A DNA stretch of 5,287 nt from Actinomycetota bacterium. Its GTDB lineage: Bacteria; Actinomycetota; Actinomycetes; Nanopelagicales; Nanopelagicaceae. The stretch lies in NCBI GenBank assembly GCA_009700405.1, contig WLMD01000114.1, positions 1 to 5,287 of the forward strand, written 5' to 3'. Every line of letters starts with the position of its first letter. Position 1 is the first letter of the stretch. Below, in pieces: positions 1 through 5,287 of this stretch. The translations under genes and the position numbers were made by a program. The notes under the pieces are model-generated. The model was not told the DNA's origin. It saw nothing but the letters and a program-made list of their open reading frames with translations, and did no database searches.

Positions 1-91
1 CAATTGCTGGGGGAACCCGAGAACATTAGTCGGAATCTCCCAATCACCCTAATTAGACCACCCCTAAGGAGCCGCCCTCACTAATAGTTCA

Positions 92-167
92 TGGTGCCCC
101 GAGTGGGGGTCGAACCCACACTGGGAGGATTTTAAGTCCTCTGCCTCTGCCATTGGGCTATCGGGGC
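92..167 (-). tRNA. tRNA-Leu (anticodon UAA), short variable loop, CCA encoded
   Basis: The minus strand folds into a complete cloverleaf. The acceptor stem is GCCCCGA paired with TCGGGGC (7 bp), followed by A73 and an encoded CCA at 92-94. The D stem is short (GCC/GGC) and the loop carries GG. The anticodon stem is GAGGA/TCCTC with loop CTTAAAA, placing anticodon TAA at 132-134. The T stem is GTGGG/CCCAC with loop TTCGACC. Anticodon UAA reads the leucine codon UUA, and A73 and A14 fit a leucine tRNA. The odd point is the variable region: only five bases (CCAGT), where bacterial leucine tRNAs normally have a long extra arm. A15 and T48 could form the Levitt pair of an ordinary short-armed tRNA, so the fold looks intact rather than damaged. 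It starts 22 bases after the uracil-DNA glycosylase stop on the same strand. The udg gene itself uses a TTA codon at 565-567. That this is a tRNA is near certain; that it is charged with leucine is inferred from the anticodon. Confidence 0.93.
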
Positions 168-170
168 CAT

Positions 171-195
171 GATCTAACCGATGGTTTGGTTAATC
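171..195 (-). other. Hairpin between udg stop and tRNA
   Basis: On the minus strand GATTAACC (188-195) can pair with GGTTAGATC (171-179), giving eight pairs with one bulged G and an 8-base loop. The stem includes the TAA stop of the uracil-DNA glycosylase gene and ends three bases before the mature tRNA 5' end. No run of T follows, so it is not a standard intrinsic terminator. It could protect the mRNA 3' end or guide cutting between message and tRNA, but that role is inference from position alone. Confidence 0.3.
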
Positions 196-960
196 AATCG
201 CATGCGCAAATCTACCTGCTTTTTCGAGAACAAAATCCAACTGATCTTGTGTGAGTTTACCCGTAAAAGTGTTCTGTTGGCTGGGGTGATAGCTAGCAAT
301 CAATAGATATTGGACCCCCTCGTGGCTATAAATGTATTCAGCACCATGACCAAATTTCACAGTAGGAATTGGGTGACCCAATTCCTTCAATATCTTGATA
401 AGAGCGCTCCAGGCGAATGAACCAAGCCCAACAAAAGCGCGAACTGTGGGAAGAGTCAATTCAATTTCACGCTTCAACCATGGCGCACACATATCGCGTT
501 CTGCTGTCTCTGGTTTGTTATCGGGCGGGGCACATCGAACAGCAGTATTTATACGAGTGTGCTTTAACTTCTGTCCATCATCGCGAGATGTACTCGTTGG
601 AATCTTTGCAATCCCGATGCGATGTAATGACCCGTAAAGCCAATCACCCGATGAATCTCCCGTGAATATTCTTCCAGTGCGATTGGCACCATGTGCACCC
701 GGTGCTAAACCGACAATGAGCAAACGTGGCTTATCAGAACCAAATCCTGAAATTGGCTTTCCCCAATATTCGTGATCTATGTAGGCCTTGCGTTTTACGA
801 TGGCAACTTCTTCGCGCCAAGAAACCAACCGAGGGCATGCATTGCATTGAGTGATGGCCTCATCAAGTTGCGCGATAGTTTCTACCTTCGCAGCAACTGC
901 TTTGACGTTAGTTGTCTTAGCGCGAGCCAATGGACCAGGCAATTCCGTCGAGGATGTCAC
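190..960 (-). CDS. udgB: Uracil-DNA glycosylase, family 5 (UdgB type), Fe-S protein
   Basis: This enzyme removes uracil, and in this family other deaminated bases, from DNA as the first step of base excision repair. Counting from the GTG start at 958-960 (256 residues), motif 1 is GLAPGAHGANRTGR at about 84-97, followed by FTGDSSGDW. Motif 2 is HPSQQN at about 225-230. The lack of an acidic or amide catalytic residue in motif 1, together with the AHGxNRTGR form, marks family 5 rather than family 4. Four cysteines at about 39, 42, 143 and 158 (CNAC, RCAPP, DMC) match the family's 4Fe-4S ligands. The start is uncertain. The frame is open up to a TTG at 994-996, just after an in-frame TGA, but that start would overlap ppx by 80 bases. 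TTG codons at 940-942 and 928-930 are alternatives. I chose GTG because the segment PGPLAR, just after it, resembles the N-terminus of mycobacterial Rv1259 as I remember it. None of these starts has a good ribosome binding site, so translation may be coupled to ppx. Confidence 0.92.
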   Translation of the reverse strand: MTSSTELPGPLARAKTTNVKAVAAKVETIAQLDEAITQCNACPRLVSWREEVAIVKRKAYIDHEYWGKPISGFGSDKPRLLIVGLAPGAHGANRTGRIFTGDSSGDWLYGSLHRIGIAKIPTSTSRDDGQKLKHTRINTAVRCAPPDNKPETAERDMCAPWLKREIELTLPTVRAFVGLGSFAWSALIKILKELGHPIPTVKFGHGAEYIYSHEGVQYLLIASYHPSQQNTFTGKLTQDQLDFVLEKAGRFAHAID

Positions 961-1831
961 TTTCTGATGCAACAAATTCAGATGCGCCAGTAGCAATCAT
1001 TATTTGGGAAAGTACAAGTGCTCCCGCCGTAATGACGTCAACCCGACCTGGATGCATATAACCAAGGGCGATACGGGCATCATGGCTCATTCCAAGAAAC
1101 ATGAGCGATGCTTCATGAGTTTTCTGCGCACTTATGCGAGACAAGTGAATGGCATAGCGGTCATACTCGGGCAATTCCATTGCAGCCGCTGCCACCGTAG
1201 TTGCTGTACCTGCAACGGCAATCAATGTCTTTGCTTGAGTAACAGGAACGATTGCTGCAGCCACTGCAATTGCTGCTTGAATATCTGAGGTTGCCTTTGC
1301 AATTTCTTCCGCAGCTGGCGGATCTGTGTGGAAATGGCGCTCGGCCATACGGACACAACCAATATTGACACTCTTAGCGAATTCCACGCTGGTGGTTCCG
1401 TACACGAATTCTGTTGACCCGCCGCCAATATCTACAACTAAGAATGGTCCTTGGCTTGATGGAAGGTCGCGGATTGCACCCAAGAAGGTAAGTGATGCTT
1501 CTTCATCCCCTGTAATCACTTCTGGATAAAGCCCGAGGCGCTCATGCACCCCATCGAGAAATAGATCGCGGTTAGTTGCATCGCGAGAAGCGCTTGTCGC
1601 GCAGAAGCGAATCTTTTCAACGCCACGACGAGCAATTTCTGTTGCGAATAAATCTACAGCGGCCAATGTACGAGCGATTGCATCCGGGTGAAATTCTCCA
1701 GTTTTATCAACACCTTGCCCTAGGCGAACAATCTCCATCGTGCGATAAATCTCGCGAAAGTTTTCTCCTTCAATATCTGCAATCAAAAGGCGGATTGAGT
1801 TAGTCCCACAATCAATCGCAGCCACGCGCAT
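917..1831 (-). CDS. ppx: Ppx/GppA family exopolyphosphatase / guanosine pentaphosphate phosphatase
   Basis: This is a member of the ASKHA-fold phosphatases that release phosphate from the ends of polyphosphate or convert pppGpp to ppGpp. The 304-residue protein starts with the first phosphate-binding loop, AIDCGTNSIRLLI (residues 5-17). GDEEASL at 108-114 carries the likely catalytic glutamate. The second phosphate loop is VVDIGGGSTEF at 132-142, and AGTATTVAA at 207-215 is the adenosine-type motif. HPGRVDVITAGALVL (260-274) and SESDILDGIAW (289-299) are typical of the C-terminal end of the domain. The length matches short actinobacterial Ppx proteins, which lack the extra C-terminal HD-like domain of E. 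coli Ppx. The ATG at 1829-1831 overlaps the stop of the DUF501 gene by one base (TAATG). GAGG at 1839-1842 lies seven bases ahead, so both re-initiation and direct loading are possible. Whether it prefers polyphosphate or pppGpp cannot be decided from sequence. Confidence 0.95.
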   Translation of the reverse strand: MRVAAIDCGTNSIRLLIADIEGENFREIYRTMEIVRLGQGVDKTGEFHPDAIARTLAAVDLFATEIARRGVEKIRFCATSASRDATNRDLFLDGVHERLGLYPEVITGDEEASLTFLGAIRDLPSSQGPFLVVDIGGGSTEFVYGTTSVEFAKSVNIGCVRMAERHFHTDPPAAEEIAKATSDIQAAIAVAAAIVPVTQAKTLIAVAGTATTVAAAAMELPEYDRYAIHLSRISAQKTHEASLMFLGMSHDARIALGYMHPGRVDVITAGALVLSQIMIATGASEFVASESDILDGIAWSIGSR

Positions 1832-2337
1832 TACTCGACCTCGCTACAGGGTTGAACTTCCCACCATTTAGGTAATTTTGCGAGCGCTTCATCACCCAGT
1901 GGATTGACATCAGGACCTGCTGCTAATGAATGTGCAACTAAGGAATGTAGACACTTCACGCGATCTGGCATTCCCCCGGCAGAAATATTTTCAATCTCCG
2001 GAACTTCCACTCGCAGCGCACTGCGCGCTGCGATGTAATCATCATGAGCGGCTGCATATGCACCACCAAGTTCGGCATCGGTAGCAAGGCGATTGTTCAT
2101 ATCCGTCATCAATCCCGTTGATTCCAAAGTGGATATTGCACCTGTAAGGCGCGGGCACGTGGCGTAGAAGAAAGTCGGAAATGGCGTCCCGTCGGCTAAA
2201 CGTGGCTCTGTCTCAACAACAGCTGGCTTTCCGCATGGGCATCGATATGCAATCGCGTGAACATTGCGCGGGGTGCGTCCGAGTTGAGTTTGAATGCATG
2301 CAAGATCATCAGGTGTTGCCGATTGTGCTTGGGTCAC
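1831..2337 (-). CDS. DUF501 family protein, function unknown
   Basis: The 168-residue soluble protein matches the DUF501 family found between ftsB and ppx in actinobacteria (Rv1025-like). Recognisable blocks are RCPCGKPAVVETEPRL (residues 32-47), PTFFYATCPRLTGAISTLES (54-73) and SAGGMPDRVKCLHSLVAHSL (119-138). Conserved-looking Cys and His residues at 33, 35, 61, 129, 131 and 136 could form a metal site; this is inference, not an established property. There is no signal peptide or membrane segment. The start is GTG at 2335-2337, overlapping the ftsB stop by four bases (GTGA). No clear ribosome binding site precedes it, so it probably depends on ribosomes finishing ftsB. No biochemical function is known to me for this family; its fixed neighbours suggest a core actinobacterial role. 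Confidence 0.93.
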   Translation of the reverse strand: MTQAQSATPDDLACIQTQLGRTPRNVHAIAYRCPCGKPAVVETEPRLADGTPFPTFFYATCPRLTGAISTLESTGLMTDMNNRLATDAELGGAYAAAHDDYIAARSALRVEVPEIENISAGGMPDRVKCLHSLVAHSLAAGPDVNPLGDEALAKLPKWWEVQPCSEVE

Positions 2338-2765
2338 TGAGCGCCGGTTTCAGTAATGGATGAAATAAGGCGCTTGTACCAAGGCAGGCCTGCAGGTAAA
2401 TCCTTTGAAACAGCAGTTGTCGCCTGCGGATTGCTTGCCTCATCTGGAGTAGTAACAATGTACTGACGCTCACCCGGAAGAATAAAGTGCAAGCGTTCGC
2501 GCGCTTGAGACTTTACATATTGCGGGTCTTGCCATTTCTGTAAGTCCGCGGCCGCTTGCTTAAGTGCCTCAGTATTGGAATCCACCTGTGCTTGCAAGGC
2601 ACTAATTTGCGCGCGTTGAGCGAAATATCGTTGAGTGGGCGGCGCCAACGTGAGAGCTAAGAGAAAGAGGACAACAGCTAAAGCCATTACGCGACCAGTT
2701 CCACGACCATTACTTTTGCGTCGAGGCGTGGGGCGCCGTCTGGCAGTAGGTCGCAGAGTGGACAT
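2334..2765 (-). CDS. ftsB: FtsB/DivIC-like septum formation initiator protein
   Basis: This is a small bitopic membrane protein of the divisome. In the family it forms a complex with FtsL and FtsQ-type proteins and helps switch on septal peptidoglycan synthesis. The 143-residue protein has a basic, proline- and arginine-rich cytoplasmic tail (residues 1-25) and one membrane segment at about 26-42 (VMALAVVLFLLALTLA). A predicted coiled coil runs from about 49 to 78 (ALQAQVDSNTEALKQAAADL). The DivIC hallmark follows: WQDPQYVKSQARERLHFILP (78-97) and then GERQYIV (98-104). A C-terminal extension of about 38 residues ends with PWYKRLISSI, a form I associate with actinobacterial versions. The ATG at 2763-2765 lies 20 bases after the eno stop, with only a weak purine stretch (ATAGAG) ahead of it. 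Its 3' end overlaps the DUF501 start. Membrane and coil limits are read by eye. Confidence 0.93.
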   Translation of the reverse strand: MSTLRPTARRRPTPRRKSNGRGTGRVMALAVVLFLLALTLAPPTQRYFAQRAQISALQAQVDSNTEALKQAAADLQKWQDPQYVKSQARERLHFILPGERQYIVTTPDEASNPQATTAVSKDLPAGLPWYKRLISSITETGAQ

Positions 2766-2785
2766 GGCTCTATCTATTCGGCGCT

Positions 2786-4063
2786 TTAGGCGCTAAATCG
2801 TGGGAACGCGTCGCGGCCGGCATAACGAGCACCCTCGCCAAGTTCTTCTTCGATGCGAAGAAGTTGGTTGTATTTAGCAACTCGCTCGGTACGTGCAGGT
2901 GCACCTGTTTTAATCTGACCGCAGTTTGTGGCAACGGCAAGGTCAGCAATTGTTGTGTCTTCAGTTTCGCCAGAACGGTGACTGAGCATTGTGCGATATC
3001 CCGCGCGATGTGCCATTTCAACTGCGTCGAGAGTCTCCGTCAGCGTTCCGATTTGATTCACTTTAACAAGGAGGGCATTCGCAGTATTTGCTGCGATCCC
3101 CTTTGCAAGACGCACTGGATTTGTTACGAAAAGATCATCGCCAACAATCTGCACCTTCGAACCCAGTGAGGCAGTCATTTGTGCCCATCCGGCCCAGTCT
3201 TCTTCATCTAGTGGATCTTCGATAGATACAAGTGGATAGGCCTCAACGAGTTCTGCGTAGTAAGCAATCATCTGTGCAGAGGTACGTTGTGAACCTTCGA
3301 ATGTATATGAGCCATCTTTAAAGAATTCTGTAGCGGCAACATCCATGGCCAATGCAATATCTTTTCCAGGAACAAATCCCGCGGCGATAATTGCTTCGAT
3401 AATGAGATCAAGTGCTGCGCGGTTGCTCTCAAGGTTTGGCGCAAAGCCACCTTCATCGCCAACACTCGTTGCAAGACCGCGCTTCTTAAGAACTGCTTTA
3501 AGTGCATGGTAAATCTCTGCTCCCCAACGCAGCGCTTCTTTAAATGTTGGCGCACCGATAGGAGCGATCATGAATTCTTGAATATCAACATTTGTATCTG
3601 CGTGTGCACCACCATTGAGAATGTTCATCATTGGTACTGGGAGCAAGTGTGCGTTTGGTCCACCTAGATAACGAAAGAGTGAAAGGTCGGCGCTTTCGGC
3701 TGCCACTTTGGCCACTGCAAGAGATGCGCCAAGTAGAGAATTTGCGCCCAAGCGAGACTTGTTTGGCGTCCCATCAAGAGCAATTAATACATCATCAACA
3801 AGGCGTTGATCTTGTGCATCTAGCCCAATGATGTTTGGCGCAATTTCGTCCATAATAAACGCGACAGCTTTTTCTACACCTTTGCCACCATAACGGGTAC
3901 CACCATCGCGAAGTTCTGCCGCTTCAAATGCTCCAGTAGATGCTCCGCTTGGAACGGCGGCGCGAGCTTGTGTTCCATCCTCAAGTGCAATCTCTACTTC
4001 AACCGTTGGGTTGCCACGGGAATCAAGAATTTCACGAGCTCCGAGGATTTCAATAATGGCCAC
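2786..4063 (-). CDS. eno: Enolase (phosphopyruvate hydratase)
   Basis: Enolase interconverts 2-phosphoglycerate and phosphoenolpyruvate in glycolysis and gluconeogenesis, using Mg2+, in the cytoplasm. The 425-residue length is normal. The N-terminal capping domain begins IIEILGAREILDSRGNPTVE and contains the mobile loop PSGASTGAFEA (residues 38-48). By alignment with E. coli enolase, the catalytic and metal-binding residues are present: S42, H154, E163, E204 (VGDEGG), D241 (AMDVA), E282 (SIEDP), D309 (VGDD), K334 (LLVKVNQIGTLTET), R363 and S364 (SHRSGETEDT) and K385. Nothing looks degraded. The start is GTG at 4061-4063, with GGGAG at 4071-4075 seven bases ahead, the best ribosome binding site in the window. 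It is probably the first gene of the eno-ftsB-DUF501-ppx-udg transcript. Confidence 0.99.
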   Translation of the reverse strand: MAIIEILGAREILDSRGNPTVEVEIALEDGTQARAAVPSGASTGAFEAAELRDGGTRYGGKGVEKAVAFIMDEIAPNIIGLDAQDQRLVDDVLIALDGTPNKSRLGANSLLGASLAVAKVAAESADLSLFRYLGGPNAHLLPVPMMNILNGGAHADTNVDIQEFMIAPIGAPTFKEALRWGAEIYHALKAVLKKRGLATSVGDEGGFAPNLESNRAALDLIIEAIIAAGFVPGKDIALAMDVAATEFFKDGSYTFEGSQRTSAQMIAYYAELVEAYPLVSIEDPLDEEDWAGWAQMTASLGSKVQIVGDDLFVTNPVRLAKGIAANTANALLVKVNQIGTLTETLDAVEMAHRAGYRTMLSHRSGETEDTTIADLAVATNCGQIKTGAPARTERVAKYNQLLRIEEELGEGARYAGRDAFPRFSA

Positions 4064-4070
4064 GTTGTAT

Positions 4071-4075
4071 CTCCC
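4071..4075 (-). promoter_or_regulatory. Ribosome binding site of eno
   Basis: On the minus strand GGGAG (within AGGGAGA) lies seven bases before GTG at 4061-4063. It fixes the enolase start, and the encoded N-terminus, with IIEILGAREILDSRGNPTVE just after the start Met-Ala, agrees with the family. Confidence 0.8.
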
Positions 4076-4083
4076 TATAAATC

Positions 4084-4097
4084 AATTAATCGTAATT
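4084..4097 (-). repeat. AT-rich inverted repeat upstream of eno
   Basis: AATTA-CGAT-TAATT reads as two perfect 5-base arms around a 4-base centre, ending eight bases before the eno ribosome binding site. It could be an operator half-site pair, but short AT-rich symmetry like this also occurs by chance, and no regulator is encoded nearby. Confidence 0.25.
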
Positions 4098-4130
4098 AGT
4101 CAGCGCTAAATCGACGTTGATCGCATGCGT

Positions 4131-4136
4131 ATCCTA
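4131..4136 (-). promoter_or_regulatory. Possible -10 element for the eno operon
   Basis: TAGGAT on the minus strand fits the TANNNT -10 form used by actinobacterial housekeeping sigma factors. It would give a leader of roughly 60 bases before eno. No good TTGACA-like -35 box lies 16-18 bases upstream. A second candidate, TACGAT at 4089-4094, sits closer to the gene and is equally weak. An own promoter for eno is likely given the 105-base gap, but its position is uncertain. Confidence 0.3.
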
Positions 4137-4151
4137 CCGTGCCGGGTTGAG

Positions 4152-4169
4152 AGAGCCTGCTTTCGCTCT
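4152..4169 (-). terminator. Weak hairpin after the RuBisCO-like gene
   Basis: AGAGC (4165-4169) pairs with GCTCT (4152-4156) around the 8-base loop GAAAGCAG, starting within the TAA stop of the RuBisCO-like gene. An inner GC-GAAA-GC fold is an alternative. No T run follows, so termination would be weak at best, and read-through into eno is possible. Confidence 0.25.
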
Positions 4170-5272
4170 TAGGCGTGGGCTCGGACTAATTCGCTCATTC
4201 TCTGCGCATTTTCTGCCAAGTTACCTCGAGATAAAGCGCCGCCGATAAGAAGAGCTGTGTCAGCGCCATACATTTCGATCATTCCTGGAATGCGTTCGAT
4301 GGTCATTCCACCAGCGGGAGCAATCCATGACTTCTTTAGCGTCCCAAATGGCTCCTGCGCACCAGCTTGAATTTCTTTACATTGCTCAACGGTGAATGAA
4401 AAACGACCGCCAGTATTTGGGAAGATCGAAATATCCGCCCCGGCCAATCGCATCAGTGTCCCAAAGAGAATTCCATGAGCGATTCCATCCTTGGGAGATG
4501 TAACAAATGAACCCATAAATGCCGGGTGACTTTGAATTGGGAGAGCCAACGCATCATCTTCGGCAAGTACGCGAAGTGAATCAAAACCTGTGATTCCTGG
4601 TAGCACTAGAAGTGCCCCAGCGCCTAGTTCTTTAGCTTTGTATGCAGCATCCTTAATTCGATCAAAGGGAAGGTTCAAGCTTGGTGCATAGAGACAGCGT
4701 CCGCCTACTTCTGCATTTGCCTCATTAACTGCGCGCGAAACAGCGGTAACGCGCTCTTCCCACATCGACCATGGTTGATTGGCCAAACTGTGGTCATCTT
4801 TAATCATGTCGAATCCGCTGAGTGCCAATGTGCGGGCCATCTGCGCAAGTGTTTTGGAGTCTGATCCCATTGGCTTAAGAGCAGTCGTGAGTAGTGGCCG
4901 TTTTGGTGCATCGTAAAACTTTCGCAAACCTTCAACACCAAAACGTGGGCCTTTAAAGCGATTGGTAATAACTGCTGGCAGTTCTAGCCCAATAACTTTG
5001 AGTCCAGGAAAGAGTGAAGCGTTACCCCATAAGACATTGAGAAGCTGAGTGAAATCGGCGCCAGCAACATCCGGGTTGTAGGAAATCTTGATGCGATGTA
5101 CGTCGACGCTAGTAGAAACAATCTCTTCCACTTTGCCGACGACATCTTCCTGAATCCATTGAGGGGCTAGGTCAGCAGGAAACTCAATGGTTTGTTCAAC
5201 CCGAATCACGTCAGCAATCGTTATCGGATCGCTGCCGTGATACAGGTAGGTAATCAGTATTCGATCGGTCAC
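4169..5272 (-). CDS. RuBisCO-like protein (form IV large-subunit homologue)
   Basis: The 367-residue protein has the fold signatures of the RuBisCO large subunit but not a full carboxylase active site. The N-terminal domain (about 1-115) has the RuBisCO-like EQTIEFP and VVGKVEEI in place of the carboxylase ESSTGTW region, then WGNAS with N84 matching N123. The barrel begins with TALKPMG, where K133 matches K175 but M135 replaces K177. GFDMIKDDHSLANQ keeps the carbamylated-lysine position (K158) and D160, but H161 replaces E204. SHPAF keeps H249 for H294, but P250 replaces R295. FPNTGGRFSF has R290 near the loop-6 K334. APAGGM (318-323) and LLIGGAL (341-347) keep the phosphate-binding glycines, with A320 for S379. 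Relatives act as enolases, isomerases or decarboxylases on phosphorylated sugar derivatives; the substrate here is unknown, so no symbol is given. The start is GTG at 5270-5272, with AGAAG four bases ahead and an in-frame TAA at 5285-5287, so the gene looks complete. Confidence 0.93.
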   Translation of the reverse strand: MTDRILITYLYHGSDPITIADVIRVEQTIEFPADLAPQWIQEDVVGKVEEIVSTSVDVHRIKISYNPDVAGADFTQLLNVLWGNASLFPGLKVIGLELPAVITNRFKGPRFGVEGLRKFYDAPKRPLLTTALKPMGSDSKTLAQMARTLALSGFDMIKDDHSLANQPWSMWEERVTAVSRAVNEANAEVGGRCLYAPSLNLPFDRIKDAAYKAKELGAGALLVLPGITGFDSLRVLAEDDALALPIQSHPAFMGSFVTSPKDGIAHGILFGTLMRLAGADISIFPNTGGRFSFTVEQCKEIQAGAQEPFGTLKKSWIAPAGGMTIERIPGMIEMYGADTALLIGGALSRGNLAENAQRMSELVRAHA

Positions 5273-5287
5273 AATGCTTCTACTTTA

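Noticed and set aside
1..84. Plus-strand open frame from the window edge ending in tandem stops TAA TAG at 82-87, possibly the 3' end of a converging gene.
   Set aside because: Only 27 codons are visible, and they include AGA, AGG and CTA, which look uncommon in the genes of this window. The peptide matches nothing I recognise. A longer upstream sequence is needed to call it.
1..91. Possible terminator downstream of the tRNA, with CTCC-TTA-GGGG and ATTAG/CTAAT arms on the minus strand.
   Set aside because: The stems are short with wobble pairs and no T run follows, so I do not call a terminator. No other feature is supported in these 91 bases.
197..206. The 10-base string ATCGCATGCG occurs here and again at 4120-4129 upstream of eno.
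   Set aside because: This copy lies inside the glycosylase coding sequence (AHAID region), and the core is an 8-base palindrome. Two copies in 5 kb look like chance.
168..230. A dedicated tRNA promoter using TTAGAT as a -10 box and TTGATT as a -35 box.
   Set aside because: The spacer would be only 14 bases and the -10 would sit almost on the tRNA start.
2770..3021. An 83-codon minus-strand frame overlapping the eno 3' end.
   Set aside because: It lies in another frame of the clear enolase gene and resembles no known family; it is a shadow of eno.
4169..5272. Calling this a true carbon-fixing RuBisCO large subunit or MtnW.
   Set aside because: Several residues required for carboxylation are replaced (E204, K177, R295, K334 and S379 positions). 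No methionine-salvage gene is visible beside it.

Overview
The window reads as chromosomal DNA from an actinobacterium with moderate GC content. The main evidence is a minus-strand gene string: enolase, an FtsB/DivIC-type division protein, a DUF501 protein and a short actinobacterial-type Ppx/GppA phosphatase. From general knowledge, this order is a conserved actinobacterial arrangement (compare Rv1023-Rv1026 of Mycobacterium tuberculosis). The base composition is less GC-rich than mycobacteria or streptomycetes. That would fit small-genome aquatic Actinobacteria such as the Nanopelagicales (acI), but this placement is inference.

Every supported gene lies on the minus strand, so transcription runs from high to low coordinates. 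It begins with a RuBisCO-like protein (4169-5272) that has only 15 bases of upstream sequence in the window. A 105-base gap follows, containing a weak hairpin, a possible promoter, an AT-rich inverted repeat and a good ribosome binding site. Then come eno (2786-4063), ftsB (2334-2765), DUF501 (1831-2337), ppx (917-1831) and a family 5 uracil-DNA glycosylase (about 190-960). A tRNA with anticodon UAA (92-167) closes the series, and 91 bases with no convincing feature lie beyond it.

The block from eno to udg is very tightly packed. There is a 20-base gap after eno, then a 4-base GTGA overlap, a 1-base TAATG overlap and a longer overlap into the glycosylase, so it is probably one transcript with translational coupling. 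The tRNA starts 22 bases after the glycosylase stop and may be cut out of the same transcript. The block joins glycolysis (enolase), septum formation (FtsB), an unknown conserved function (DUF501), polyphosphate or (p)ppGpp turnover (Ppx/GppA) and uracil repair. No single pathway unites them.

Most of the window is conserved housekeeping sequence. Two items merit a closer look. The RuBisCO-like protein lacks several residues needed for CO2 fixation and sits beside none of its usual pathway partners. The UAA (leucine) tRNA has a short 5-base variable region instead of the long arm typical of bacterial leucine tRNAs. I did not find a clearly new multi-gene system.
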